Of a stretch of DNA of 64,000 bases, positions 53,742 to 63,276 are shown piece after piece; the first letter of the stretch is position 1, and the number at the start of each line of letters is the position of its first letter. The translations under genes and the position numbers were made by a program. This DNA comes from Marinomonas ushuaiensis DSM 15871 (GTDB taxonomy: Bacteria > Pseudomonadota > Gammaproteobacteria > Pseudomonadales > Marinomonadaceae): positions 186,001-250,000 of the forward strand of contig NZ_JAMB01000001.1 of the NCBI RefSeq assembly GCF_000521805.1, given 5' to 3'. Below the pieces are notes generated by a model, which was given only the letters and a program-made list of their open reading frames with translations, had not been told where the DNA came from and ran no database searches.

Positions 53742-54668
53742 ATGAAAAAAATTATAAAAAGTACGCTAATGGTTGCGGCTTTCGCTTTCGTTGCAGGTGT
53801 TTCTGCTGCTGACTACCCTTCTAAGACTATTCGACTAGTTGTTCCTTTTAGTCCTGGTGGTGGAACCGATTCCGTAGGTCGTGCTCTTGCCAATTCTGCT
53901 AAAGATGTTCTAGACCAAAATATCATTGTAATGAACAGAACTGGCGGTTCTGGTGCTGTTGGTATGAGCTTTGGTGCACAGCAACGTGCAGATGGTTACA
54001 CTCTGACTGTTGTGACACGTGAAATTGCCTCTTTGCCACAACTGGGCTTGATGCAAAACGATGCAGACGACTTCAAACTTATTCGCATGGTGAACCTAGA
54101 CCCTGCTGTTGTGCTTGTTAGCAAAGACAGCCCTTTTGAGAGCATCAACGACCTTGTAGAAGAAGCCCGTAAACGAGAAGGCAGCCTTAAATTCGCTTCT
54201 ACTGCGAAGCCTAACTTCTATTTAATGGCGTTAGAAAAAAGCCAAAACATCAAACTTAACGCGATCCCTTACAATGGTGCATCGGAAGCGATTCCTTCCG
54301 TTCTAGGTAATCATACTGCCGTCACTATGGTGACACCTGGTGAAGCGATTTCTCAGCTTAAAGCAGGACAATTGAAAGCGCTTGGTATCATGTCTGAAGA
54401 ACGTATTGCTTTCTTACCAAACGTACCTACTTTGAAAGAACAAGGTATCGATGTTTCAACAGGTACTTGGCGTGGTATCGGCGCACCAAAAAATACACCA
54501 GATGCTGTGATTGAAACATTAGGCAAAGCATTTGATGTTGCAATGGCTTCTCCTGAATTCAAGAAATTCATGGAAAATGGTGCAATGACGATTCATAACT
54601 TGAACGCAAAAGAGTTCACTGAGTTTGTCGCTGAAGACACTAAAAAATTAGGTGTTCTTCTTAACTAA
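53742..54668 (+). CDS. tctC: Tripartite tricarboxylate transporter (Bug-family) substrate-binding protein
   Basis: A 308-residue exported protein; signal STLMVAAFAFVAGVSA. The family pattern is clear: DYPSKTIRLVVPFSPGGGTDSVGRALA, the GGSGAVGM loop, and LGIMSEERIAFLPNVPTLKEQGID. The ligand of the Bug family is a carboxylate such as citrate or a related acid. ATG 53742 has AAGGTG 8 bases upstream; a GTG at 53733 is less good. The terminator after it may keep its expression above tctBA. Confidence 0.92.
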   Translation: MKKIIKSTLMVAAFAFVAGVSAADYPSKTIRLVVPFSPGGGTDSVGRALANSAKDVLDQNIIVMNRTGGSGAVGMSFGAQQRADGYTLTVVTREIASLPQLGLMQNDADDFKLIRMVNLDPAVVLVSKDSPFESINDLVEEARKREGSLKFASTAKPNFYLMALEKSQNIKLNAIPYNGASEAIPSVLGNHTAVTMVTPGEAISQLKAGQLKALGIMSEERIAFLPNVPTLKEQGIDVSTGTWRGIGAPKNTPDAVIETLGKAFDVAMASPEFKKFMENGAMTIHNLNAKEFTEFVAEDTKKLGVLLN

Positions 54669-54689
54669 CAGTAACAATAGTGATCAAAG

Positions 54690-54719
54690 TCGCCTCTAAT
54701 ATATTAGAGGCGATTTTTT
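54690..54719 (+). terminator. Intercistronic terminator between tctC and tctB
   Basis: An 11-bp stem (54690-54700 with 54703-54713) with a minimal loop, followed by six T. It should partly stop transcription after tctC. Confidence 0.8.
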
Positions 54720-54735
54720 AAATTAGGTTCTAGAC

Positions 54736-55194
54736 ATGAATAGTAAAAACCTTGCTTTTCCGATAATCATTATTCTTATGAGTATTGTGGCTTTATTTTT
54801 TATAAGTCAATTCCCTTCGCCAAGTTATCAAGATTCGAGTGTTAGTTCGAAGTTTTTCCCCAGCGCGATCGCTATTATACAAATAATAATTTGCTCTTTT
54901 ATTATCGTAGGTGAATATATTAATAGAAAAGACAAGGCAGAAAATAAACCCTTGTTTAATAAATATTCGTTATTTGGTGCGTTATTTCTTATAGGGTATG
55001 CCGTTTTAATTTACATATGCGGTTATCTTGTTTCGACGCTATTAGCGTTTATCATTTATTTGTTATTTTTTAGAAGTAAAAATATTTGGTATTACGTTAC
55101 GGCTTTGGTTTTTACTTTGGTTGTTTATTACGTATTTGCTAATGTTTTTTACGTTGCGCTACCTGAAGGTCTTATTACGGAGTTAAATTCATGA
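54736..55194 (+). CDS. tctB: Tripartite tricarboxylate transporter small membrane subunit
   Basis: A 152-residue membrane protein with four hydrophobic segments: FPIIIILMSIVALFFIS, SAIAIIQIIICSFIIV, LIGYAVLIYICGYLVSTLLAFIIYLLFF and VFTLVVYYVFANVFYVALP. This is the TctB pattern. The stop overlaps the tctA start by four bases (ATGA). Confidence 0.88.
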   Translation: MNSKNLAFPIIIILMSIVALFFISQFPSPSYQDSSVSSKFFPSAIAIIQIIICSFIIVGEYINRKDKAENKPLFNKYSLFGALFLIGYAVLIYICGYLVSTLLAFIIYLLFFRSKNIWYYVTALVFTLVVYYVFANVFYVALPEGLITELNS

Positions 55195-56681
55195 TTGAAC
55201 ATTTATTTAATGGATTATTAACTGCTTTAAGCTTTGAGGTGTTTCCTGTTTTATTATTCGGGGTTGTTGGCGGTATTATATTAGGCGCCATGCCTGGATT
55301 AACGGCAACAATGGGTGTCGCTATATTGCTTCCATTTACCTTCGGTATGGAATCAACACCAGCTCTTGTTATGTTAATCGGTGTGTATATTGGTGGGATA
55401 TACGGTGGTTCTATTGCTGCCATATTATTAAATACTCCCGGGACACCTGCTTCGGCAGCGAGTGTTTTAGATGGCTATACATTAACTAAGAATGGCCAAG
55501 CTGCAAGAGCATTAAGCATCTCTGCAATCTCTTCATTTACTGGCGGAATAATAAGTACTATTTTATTAATCGCCTTTGCTCCGATCTTAGCCAACTTTGC
55601 ATTAAGATTTAATGCACCAGAATATTTTGCATTGGCGCTTTTTGGTCTTACGATTATATCAAGCATTTCTGGTAGTAATCTTTTGAAAGGATTACTTGCA
55701 GGTACTATAGGGCTTTTGATATCGACTGTTGGTCTAGACCCTATTAATAGCGTTCCAAGATTTACCTTCGGCGTATTAGATTTATATTCTGGCATCAGTA
55801 TCATCCCGGTATTAATCGGCCTTTTCGCATTGTCTGAAGCGCTAACTCAATTAGAAACAGTTATTAGTGATAAGAAACAAGTATTGCGTAGTTTTAGTTT
55901 AAAAATGCTAAGCCGTAAGGATTTAAAAGAAATCACCCCAACGGCTGTTAAAAGCGGTGTAATAGGAACCATGATAGGAAGTATTCCTGGAGCGGGTGCA
56001 GATATTTCTTCTTTTGTTTGTTATAACGAAGCAAAACGTGCATCAAAAAATCCTGAAGAATTTGGTAATGGTTCAATTAAAGGCTTGAGTGCAGCTGAGT
56101 CTGGTAATAATGGCGTAACCGGTGGTGCATTGGTTCCTCTTCTTACGTTGGGAGTTCCTGGTGATGCTGTAGCTGCCGTTCTTTTAGGTGCGTTAGTTAT
56201 TCAAGGCTTGAGCCCAGGGCCTTTATTATTTACTTACAGCCCAGACATTGTGTACGGTATATTTAGCTCAATGTTGGTCGGCAATATAATTATGCTGATT
56301 GTTGGTCTTGTTGGTATTCGATTCTTCTGTAAGATTATTGAGATCCCTAGACTATTAATGATCCCAGTAATTATGTTTTTATCAATCATTGGTGCTTACG
56401 CTATCAATAATTCAATGTTTGATATTGGTGTGGCAATCTTCTTCGGACTATTAGGGTTTACCTTAATAAAATTCCGTGTACCTTTGTCTCCGATATTAAT
56501 TGCAATGATTCTTGGTCCGATGGCTGAAACGAATTTAAGAAAATCACTTTTATTATATGAAGGCTCATGGTCTTTTTTATATGACAGACCAATTGCTTTA
56601 TTTTTCGTGGTACTGACATTGTTCTCTGTTTATACCGCAATACGTTTTAATATGAAGAAAAAGACATCAGTTAAAAGTTAA
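55191..56681 (+). CDS. tctA: Tripartite tricarboxylate transporter large membrane subunit
   Basis: A 496-residue protein with 10-12 helices. Conserved blocks: GVVGGIILGAMPGLTATMGVAILLPFTFGM, YIGGIYGGSIAAILLNTPGTPASAAS, GSIPGAGADISSFVCYNEAKRASKNPEEFGNGSIKGLSAAESGNNGVTGGALVPLLTLGVPGD, characteristic of TctA. It couples uptake to an ion gradient with TctB and TctC. Confidence 0.95.
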   Translation: MIEHLFNGLLTALSFEVFPVLLFGVVGGIILGAMPGLTATMGVAILLPFTFGMESTPALVMLIGVYIGGIYGGSIAAILLNTPGTPASAASVLDGYTLTKNGQAARALSISAISSFTGGIISTILLIAFAPILANFALRFNAPEYFALALFGLTIISSISGSNLLKGLLAGTIGLLISTVGLDPINSVPRFTFGVLDLYSGISIIPVLIGLFALSEALTQLETVISDKKQVLRSFSLKMLSRKDLKEITPTAVKSGVIGTMIGSIPGAGADISSFVCYNEAKRASKNPEEFGNGSIKGLSAAESGNNGVTGGALVPLLTLGVPGDAVAAVLLGALVIQGLSPGPLLFTYSPDIVYGIFSSMLVGNIIMLIVGLVGIRFFCKIIEIPRLLMIPVIMFLSIIGAYAINNSMFDIGVAIFFGLLGFTLIKFRVPLSPILIAMILGPMAETNLRKSLLLYEGSWSFLYDRPIALFFVVLTLFSVYTAIRFNMKKKTSVKS

Positions 56682-56707
56682 TTAATAGAAAGTTAAAAGT
56701 TCTATTT

Positions 56708-56762
56708 AAAAGGTGAGATAAAGTTAACCATCTTTAATGGTTTACTTATCTCACCTTTTTTA
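56708..56762 (+). terminator. Intrinsic terminator after tctA
   Basis: A 14-bp stem (56708-56721 with 56746-56759) followed by T residues; the loop is 24 bases with secondary pairing. Confidence 0.85.
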
Positions 56763-56822
56763 TTAAATTCAGAAAATCAACTTTAATCGAAACAATAAAT
56801 CTGAAGTCCCAGCCAATAGTTA

Positions 56823-56848
56823 GGCAAAAAAAACGCCCTTACGGGCGC
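56823..56848 (-). terminator. Intrinsic terminator after dppF
   Basis: GC-rich stem CGCCC (56834-56838) with GGGCG (56843-56847), loop TTAC; on the minus strand followed by eight T. It ends the dpp operon. Confidence 0.88.
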
Positions 56849-56916
56849 TAAAAATCACTGTGAGGTGACTGTTTTTCATCAAACTAATTCATCTTGCTTG
56901 TTTATTTACTCAGAGT

Positions 56917-57969
56917 TTAAGCGGCACCTTGAGTCGTTAAGTTAATACGATTCTCTTCTACTGCGTGACAAGCAATCAAATGGCCTTGCTCTTGGCTTTC
57001 TTTATTGTCTAATCTCAAGGACGGTGTTTCAGTTTTACAGCGATCATTCGCGTAGCTACAACGACCATGGAAAGCGCAACCAGACGGTGGATTCAGCGGA
57101 GATGGTAATTCACCTTCTAGCTTAATGCGTATACGGCGTTTTTCTGGTGAAAGTTGAGGTGTACTAGATAACAAGGCTAAGGTGTAAGGGTGCTTTGGAT
57201 TCTCGAACAGTTGTTTTCGAGTACCTTGCTCTACCACCTTGCCAAGATACATCACCATAACGTCGTCGGCGATATGTTCAACCACAGATAAGTCATGAGA
57301 AATGAACACATAGCTCAAGCCAAACTCTTCCTGCAAATCCATCATCAAGTTCAAAACTTGCGCCTGAACAGACACGTCGAGAGCTGAGACAGGCTCATCA
57401 GCAACGATGACGTTTGGATCGAGCATCAAACCACGTGCAATGGCAATACGCTGACGTTGGCCCCCAGAGAACATATGTGGATAGCGATCATAATGTTCTG
57501 TCTTCAGTCCAACTTTCGCCATAATAGCGAGGGCTTTTTCTTTGCGTTCTGCTTTTGACAACGTGGTATTAATAACCAGAGGCTCTTCCAAAATCGCGCC
57601 AATTTTCTTACGTGGATTCAATGAACCATAAGGGTTCTGAAAGATGATCTGAATCTTCTGACGAAGTTTCTTTTGAGCATCTTTATTTAAGGTTAGTAAG
57701 TCTTCACCTAGGTGCGCCAAGCTGCCGTCTGTTGGTGTTTCTATCATAGTGAGCATTCGGCCTAGAGTCGATTTACCACAACCAGATTCACCCACCACAG
57801 CAAGGGTTTTGCCTTTTTCAAGGTTAAAGCTAATCCCGTCTACTGCTTTCACAACCGCATCTGGCTTAAACATGCCTTGTTTAACGTGGTAATGCTGTTT
57901 GAGGTTATTCGCTTTTAAGATTAATTGATTATCGACTGTAGTGTCGAATGAGTCATCGAATTGATTCAT
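56917..57969 (-). CDS. dppF: Dipeptide ABC transporter ATP-binding protein
   Basis: A 350-residue ABC ATPase: Walker [10 protein letters not shown], signature FSGGQRQR, Walker [15 protein letters not shown] and the oligopeptide C-terminal Cys cluster [23 protein letters not shown] 57969 overlaps the dppD stop as ATGA; the longer frame to 58008 is antisense-free but has no homology in its first 13 residues. Confidence 0.93.
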   Translation of the reverse strand: MNQFDDSFDTTVDNQLILKANNLKQHYHVKQGMFKPDAVVKAVDGISFNLEKGKTLAVVGESGCGKSTLGRMLTMIETPTDGSLAHLGEDLLTLNKDAQKKLRQKIQIIFQNPYGSLNPRKKIGAILEEPLVINTTLSKAERKEKALAIMAKVGLKTEHYDRYPHMFSGGQRQRIAIARGLMLDPNVIVADEPVSALDVSVQAQVLNLMMDLQEEFGLSYVFISHDLSVVEHIADDVMVMYLGKVVEQGTRKQLFENPKHPYTLALLSSTPQLSPEKRRIRIKLEGELPSPLNPPSGCAFHGRCSYANDRCKTETPSLRLDNKESQEQGHLIACHAVEENRINLTTQGAA

Positions 57970-58934
57970 GCGGCTGGTCTCCCTTCGCTGTCCAATGGCG
58001 TGTGGCATTTTACTTGGCGATCAAGATCACCTTGGTTCGCAGGCTCCACTTTACGACAATGATCTGTTGCATACGGGCAGCGAGGACTTAATAAGCAGCC
58101 AAGTGGACGATCATATTGACCTGGAACTACGCCGGGTAAGGCTTCTAATCTTGCTTTACCTGCAGCTGATTCTGGTAACGAAGCAAGTAGTGCTTGAGTA
58201 TACGGATGCCTTGGTGTGCTAAAGACTTCTGATGCAGGGCCAGATTCAACAATTTGTCCTGCGTACATCACAATGACACGATGAGCCACTTCAGCCACAA
58301 GTGCTAAATCGTGAGTGATTAGCACCAAGCCCATTTGTTTTTGGCGTTGTAGGTCAATCAATAGATCAATGATTTGCGCTTGGATAGTTACATCCAATGC
58401 CGTTGTTGGCTCATCAGCGATCAATAGACGTGGGTTACACGCAATCGACATGGCAATCATTACACGCTGGCTCATTCCACCAGAAAGCTGATGAGGGTAA
58501 TTATCCAAACGTGACTCAGGCGCAGGGATACCGACTTGAGTCAGTAACTCAATCGCTCGCATTTTTAGTTCTTTCTTACTGCCACCTTGGTGCGTTTTTA
58601 ATGCTTCAATGATTTGGTAACCCACGGTAAAGCATGGGTTCAAGCTGGTCATTGGGTCTTGGAAAATCATCGCAATATCGGAGCCTGTTAGCTTACGACG
58701 TTGCTTTTCTGGCATGGCTTGTAGATCTTGGTTATCAAAAGTGAGTCGGTCCGCACTGACTTTACCAGGGAAATCGATCAATCCCATGATAGACAAAGAA
58801 CTGACACTTTTGCCTGAACCAGATTCCCCAACAATGCCAAGGACTTCTCCTTCCTCGACTTTATAACTGATGTTATCCACGGCGCGAAAATTGCCGAAGG
58901 TAACGCTTAAATTTTCTAATTGGAGTAATGACAT
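57966..58934 (-). CDS. dppD: Dipeptide ABC transporter ATP-binding protein
   Basis: A 322-residue ABC ATPase: Walker [10 protein letters not shown], signature LSGGMSQR, Walker [15 protein letters not shown], and the C-terminal oligopeptide domain with [20 protein letters not shown]. It works as a heterodimer with DppF. The start lies 11 bp from dppC. Confidence 0.93.
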   Translation of the reverse strand: MSLLQLENLSVTFGNFRAVDNISYKVEEGEVLGIVGESGSGKSVSSLSIMGLIDFPGKVSADRLTFDNQDLQAMPEKQRRKLTGSDIAMIFQDPMTSLNPCFTVGYQIIEALKTHQGGSKKELKMRAIELLTQVGIPAPESRLDNYPHQLSGGMSQRVMIAMSIACNPRLLIADEPTTALDVTIQAQIIDLLIDLQRQKQMGLVLITHDLALVAEVAHRVIVMYAGQIVESGPASEVFSTPRHPYTQALLASLPESAAGKARLEALPGVVPGQYDRPLGCLLSPRCPYATDHCRKVEPANQGDLDRQVKCHTPLDSEGRPAA

Positions 58935-58945
58935 AGTAACCTCTC

Positions 58946-59872
58946 CTACTGTTTCAATTTAGGGTCAAGAGCGTCGCGTAAGCCATCGCCCATGAGGTTA
59001 AACGCCAATACGGTGATCAGAATCATCAAACCTGGGAAGGTGACAACCCACCATGCGCGTTGTACAAATTGCAGAGCGTTAGCCAGCATTGAACCCCATT
59101 CTGGCGTTGGTGGTTGTGCACCAAGACCAAGAAAACCCAGTGCCGCCATATCAAGAATTGCCGTTGAAAAGCCAAGCGTTGCTTGCACAATTAAAGGTGC
59201 TAGACAGTTTGGTAAAATACACACAAACATCAGACGCAAAGGACTTGCGCCAATGACTTGTGAAGAAGTGACATAATCACGAGACATTTCCGCCATGGTC
59301 GCAGCACGAGTTAATCGTACGTAATGAGGCAGTGACACGATGGAAATCGCCAACGCTGCATTAACAATGCTTGGCCCTAAAATCGCGACAATCGCAATTG
59401 CCAACAATAAGCTCGGCATAGCTAACATTATGTCGACAATTCGCATGATTGCTGTGTCTATCATGCCTTTGAAATAGCCAGCCACAAGACCAAGTAAAAT
59501 CCCCATGATCAAGGATGCCGTTACCGCCACAATACCAACGGCAATAGAAAGGCGAGAGCCATAAATTAAACGTGACAAAATATCGCGGCCAACGTCATCG
59601 GTACCCAATACAAAAGACCAGTTTCCACCTTCCAACCAAGCTGGAGGTAGTAGCAAAGCATCGCGGTATTGATCAGATGGAGAATGTGGCGCAACAAAGT
59701 TGGCAAAAATCGCCATAAAGAAAATCAGTGCGATAACAATAAGGCCGCCAAGCGCCCCTCGGTTACTGCTGAAGTAATGCCAAAACTCTTGAAATGGCGT
59801 CATAGGAATCGGCGCAGACACTAGGTTATTATCTGTTGACGTTTCTGTCGTATTTGTAGTTTGAATGGTCAT
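58946..59872 (-). CDS. dppC: Dipeptide ABC transporter permease
   Basis: A 308-residue inner-membrane protein with six helices: [28 protein letters not shown], the EAA loop [30 protein letters not shown] and [18 protein letters not shown] of the DppC family. It begins 11 bp after dppB. Confidence 0.93.
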   Translation of the reverse strand: MTIQTTNTTETSTDNNLVSAPIPMTPFQEFWHYFSSNRGALGGLIVIALIFFMAIFANFVAPHSPSDQYRDALLLPPAWLEGGNWSFVLGTDDVGRDILSRLIYGSRLSIAVGIVAVTASLIMGILLGLVAGYFKGMIDTAIMRIVDIMLAMPSLLLAIAIVAILGPSIVNAALAISIVSLPHYVRLTRAATMAEMSRDYVTSSQVIGASPLRLMFVCILPNCLAPLIVQATLGFSTAILDMAALGFLGLGAQPPTPEWGSMLANALQFVQRAWWVVTFPGLMILITVLAFNLMGDGLRDALDPKLKQ

Positions 59873-59883
59873 AAAACGTCTCC

Positions 59884-60894
59884 TTATCGGCTATGTCGAA
59901 TGCGTGGGTTAATTATGCCGTAAGTGATATCTACCAAGAGATTCACAAAGATGATGATACAAGCAACAATTAAGATACCGCCTTGTACAACAGGGTAATC
60001 ACGCCGACCAATGGATTCGATTAACCACTTACCGACCCCCGGCCAAGCAAAAACAGTCTCCGTCAAAATCGCACCAGATAGTAAAATACCGACTTGTAAA
60101 CCGATAACTGTGATAACAGGAATCAAGGCATTACGCAGAGCATGAATAACAATAACTCGCCAAGGCGCAATACCTTTCGCACGGGCTGTACGAATGTAAT
60201 CTTCGTTCAATACTTCTAGCATAGATGAACGAGTCATACGGGCAATCACCGCCATAGGAATCGTTCCAAGAACGATACTTGGTAAAATAAGGTGAGAAAC
60301 TGCCGAGGTAAATGCACCTTCTTCGTCAGATAAAAACGTGTCAATCAGCATGAAACCAGTGACATCTTCAATCCAGTAGGTGACATCTATCCTCCCTGAG
60401 ACCGGCGTCCAACCAAGGTTGACGGAAAACACCAGCATGAGCAGTAAAGCCCACCAAAAGATGGGCATGGAATAACCGGTGAGAGAAAACGTCATCACCG
60501 AATGGTCAATAACCGTACCGCGCTTTACTGCTGCAAGAATGCCTGCGGGCAAACCGATAAGAATGGCGAATAGAGCGGCGCATGTGGCCAGTTCTATTGT
60601 CGCTGGGAATAAGGTTAAGAACTCACTCATTACTGACTCTTTAGTAACAAGAGAGTTGCCTAAGTCGCCTTGTAGAACGCCCGTCACATAACGAAAGTAT
60701 TGGATATACAACGGCTTATCAAAGCCTAATTGAGCGCTTAATTCAGCATGACGTTCAGGGCTTACACCACGCTCGCCAGCCATGACATCAATAGGGTCAC
60801 CCGGAATTAAGCGAATAAGGGTAAAGGTCAATAAAGTGATTCCGATAAAGGTCGGAATAACGAGACTCAAACGACGAAAAATAAATTGAAACAT
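59884..60894 (-). CDS. dppB: Dipeptide ABC transporter permease
   Basis: A 336-residue inner-membrane protein: FIFRRLSLVIPTFIGITLLTFTLIRLIPGDP at the N-terminus, the EAA loop YIRTARAKGIAPWRVIVIHALRNALIPVITVIG and the VFAWPGVGKWLIESI block. It pairs with DppC. 180 bp separate it from dppA with a terminator-like hairpin. Confidence 0.94.
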   Translation of the reverse strand: MFQFIFRRLSLVIPTFIGITLLTFTLIRLIPGDPIDVMAGERGVSPERHAELSAQLGFDKPLYIQYFRYVTGVLQGDLGNSLVTKESVMSEFLTLFPATIELATCAALFAILIGLPAGILAAVKRGTVIDHSVMTFSLTGYSMPIFWWALLLMLVFSVNLGWTPVSGRIDVTYWIEDVTGFMLIDTFLSDEEGAFTSAVSHLILPSIVLGTIPMAVIARMTRSSMLEVLNEDYIRTARAKGIAPWRVIVIHALRNALIPVITVIGLQVGILLSGAILTETVFAWPGVGKWLIESIGRRDYPVVQGGILIVACIIIFVNLLVDITYGIINPRIRHSR

Positions 60895-61000
60895 AAAGGA
60901 CTGATTCTCTTACGATGTTATAGGAGCGCAAATATGTACTGTATTCAATAGTTTGTTCGATTTGATTAAGTGTGGGTTTAATCAGATCCGCTCTATGAAC

Positions 61001-61036
61001 AAAATGCCTACTCACGTCCCAGCGAGCAGGCATTTT
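61001..61036 (-). terminator. Attenuating hairpin between dppA and dppB
   Basis: AAAATGCCT (61001-61009) pairs with AGGCATTTT (61028-61036), and an inner CTC/GAG pairing extends it. Such hairpins after the binding-protein gene usually keep dppA mRNA abundant relative to the rest. Confidence 0.7.
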
Positions 61037-61074
61037 ATAAGTTGTCCAATTAAGGACGATTTTCTAAACGCTGT

Positions 61075-62670
61075 TTATTTACTAACGTTGTAGAAGAAGT
61101 GACCACCAAGTGGATCTACTTTATAGCCTTTTACTTCTTTACGAATTGGTTCGTAAACGACAGAGTGAGCAATGGTGATCCAAGGTGCTTCACGTTTGAA
61201 GACAACCTGAGATTCTTCATACAACTTAGTACGTTCTGCTTTATCGGCAGTCAGTTTTGCACCTAGCAATAAGTTGTTGAATTCTTCGTTACACCATTGC
61301 GCGCGGTTAGAGCCACCAAGGCCTTCACAGCCAAGTAATACGTATAGGAAGTTATCCGGGTCACCATTATCACCAGTCCAACCTAATAGAACGGTATCGT
61401 GCTCACCTTTCTTAGAGCGATCTAGGTATTCACCCCATTCATATGAAACGATTTCTGCTTTTACGCCAATTTTTGACCAATCTTCTTGCATAACTTCCGC
61501 CATACGACGTGCATTTGGATTGTATGGACGTTGAACAGGCATGGCCCAAATGTTGGTAGTAAAACCATCTGGATAACCGGCTTCAGCTAACAGTTTTTTC
61601 GCTTTTACAGGGTCATATGGATAATCAACAACGTCGTTGTTGTAAGACCACATTGTTGGTGGAATTGGGTTCTTAGCTTCTTTACCAGCGCCTTGGAAAA
61701 CCGTATCAATGATTGCGCTCTTATCTGTTGCAAGGCTCAATGCTTGGCGAACTCGAACATCATCAAATGGTTTTTTCTGAGTGTTAAACGCTAAGTAACC
61801 AACGTTCAAACCTTCTTGGCTTAGTAGGTTGATGTTTGGATCCGCTGCCATTTGCTTAAGATCAGCAGGGTTTGGATAAGGCATAACATCACATTCGCCT
61901 GCTTTTAGTTTCGCATAACGAACAGAAGCATCTGGTGTGATAGAGAAAACAAGACGATCAATTTTCGCTTTGCCTTTCCAGTAATCTTCAAACGCTGTGT
62001 AGCGAATCAAAGAGTCTTTACGATACTGAACTTTTTGGAAAGGGCCTGTGCCAACTGGATCGCTGTCTAGTTTTTCAGGTGTGCCAGCTTTCATTAAAGC
62101 ATCGGCTTGTTCTTTAGAAAAGATAGACGCGAAATCCATTGCCATGTTGGCAACAAAAGGCGCTTCTGGTTGGTTCAGAACAAATTTAACCGTGTAGTCA
62201 TCGATTTTTACGATTTCTTTGACTAGCGTGTCCATACCCATAGCTGTGTAGTACTCATAAGAGCCGCCAGAGACCATGTGGTAAGGGTTGTTTTTATTAC
62301 CTTGACGATCAAACGAGAAAATTACATCGTCTGCGTTAAAATCACGTGTTGGTTTGAAATCTTTAGTTGAATGGAACTTAACGCCTTTACGCAAATGGAA
62401 AGTGTATTCAAGACCATCGCTTGATACGTCGTAGTTTTCAGCCAGACCGGGTTCTGTTTCCGTTGTGCCTAATTTGAATTCCAACAAACGGTTGAACATG
62501 TTTTTGGATGAGGCATCAAAAGTTGTACCAGAAGTGTAAAGAGAGGCGTTGAAGCCTTCAGGGCTACCTTCTGAACAGTAGACTAATGTGGTGGCAGCCT
62601 GAACAGATGTTGTGCTGATTGCTCCGGCGGTGATGAGTGCAAGCGATAATGCTGTTAACCCTTTTTTCAT
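61075..62670 (-). CDS. dppA: Dipeptide-binding periplasmic protein
   Basis: A 531-residue exported SBP; signal KKGLTALSLALITAGAISTTSVQA. It is close to E. coli DppA: TLVYCSEGSPEGFN, PTRDFNADDVIFSFDRQ, PVGTGPFQ, SITPDASVRYAKLK and WAMPVQRPYNPNARRMAEVM are shared. ATG 62670 has GGAG upstream; a longer frame to 62712 adds 14 residues without homology. It delivers di- and tripeptides, and perhaps heme or aminolevulinate as in E. coli. Confidence 0.95.
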   Translation of the reverse strand: MKKGLTALSLALITAGAISTTSVQAATTLVYCSEGSPEGFNASLYTSGTTFDASSKNMFNRLLEFKLGTTETEPGLAENYDVSSDGLEYTFHLRKGVKFHSTKDFKPTRDFNADDVIFSFDRQGNKNNPYHMVSGGSYEYYTAMGMDTLVKEIVKIDDYTVKFVLNQPEAPFVANMAMDFASIFSKEQADALMKAGTPEKLDSDPVGTGPFQKVQYRKDSLIRYTAFEDYWKGKAKIDRLVFSITPDASVRYAKLKAGECDVMPYPNPADLKQMAADPNINLLSQEGLNVGYLAFNTQKKPFDDVRVRQALSLATDKSAIIDTVFQGAGKEAKNPIPPTMWSYNNDVVDYPYDPVKAKKLLAEAGYPDGFTTNIWAMPVQRPYNPNARRMAEVMQEDWSKIGVKAEIVSYEWGEYLDRSKKGEHDTVLLGWTGDNGDPDNFLYVLLGCEGLGGSNRAQWCNEEFNNLLLGAKLTADKAERTKLYEESQVVFKREAPWITIAHSVVYEPIRKEVKGYKVDPLGGHFFYNVSK

Positions 62671-62790
62671 TGTGTAACTCTCCATTAGCATAATTATAAG
62701 CGTGCAAAGCACGTGGAAGTCGATTCAAGGTATTCGTTACTTTTGTGATTTCTTATAGAGGGCCAAGCGATAATGTTAGAGCGCTTCGTG

Positions 62791-62833
62791 AAAACGAACA
62801 CTGTTTAAACGTGTGTCTAAACAGTGTTGTTTT
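62791..62833. other. Orphan long hairpin
   Basis: AACACTGTTTA (62797-62807) pairs perfectly with TAAACAGTGTT (62818-62828), with AAAAC/GTTTT outside a one-base mismatch. No coding gene ends here on either strand, so it is either a 5'-leader structure of dppA or the end of an unannotated small RNA. Confidence 0.5.
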
Positions 62834-63171
62834 GTCTCGTCCTTGAGCCCCCTTTAGCCATTAAAATCACCTTGAATAAACAAAGTCATTAATAAATAGC
62901 GTCATTGAAGATTACTCAAGCCTCATTAAATGACCAATCGAAATAATGATATGGCCTATGCGTGTAATGAATACAAAATATACATAATGGCGTGAAAGCC
63001 TTTCAGACTAAGGCTTAAAGGGAATAGGAAAACGTAAAAAATGTGTAGATAATGTGTGAAAGTTTTTATTTTTAAAAAATATGCGCCATTGATTGGATGG
63101 TTTTCAATGCTTCAAAGCCGCGAGTTCTCTTTGAAATAAAGGGTCTTCGGAAATTAAAAAAGCATCAAAAC

Positions 63172-63207
63172 AACAAAGCCTGATATGCAAACACATCAGG
63201 CTTTGTT
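63172..63207 (-). terminator. Intrinsic terminator of the dehydrogenase gene
   Basis: A 13-bp perfect stem (63172-63184 with 63195-63207), loop of 10; on the minus strand followed by GTTTTG and later TTTTTT. It lies 70 bp after the stop of the dehydrogenase gene. Confidence 0.85.
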
Positions 63208-63276
63208 GGTTCATTAAGGGCGGCTATTCAAAGAATCCATTTAGAGAAAGGACTCTGAACAGAGATAGAAGCTTAG

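Larger units (their letters stand above)
62671..63276. other. Intergenic region upstream of dppA
   Basis: A 606-base gap with no gene. On the minus strand TATAAT at 62698-62693 may be the dppA -10 box, but no -35 was fixed; the palindrome GTGCAAAGCAC (62702-62712) lies beside it. Two strong hairpins lie in the gap (62791-62833 and 63172-63207). Confidence 0.5.

Noticed and set aside
55475-55804. Open frame of 109 codons opposite tctA
   Set aside because: Shadow frame; the plus strand encodes conserved TctA motifs through this stretch.
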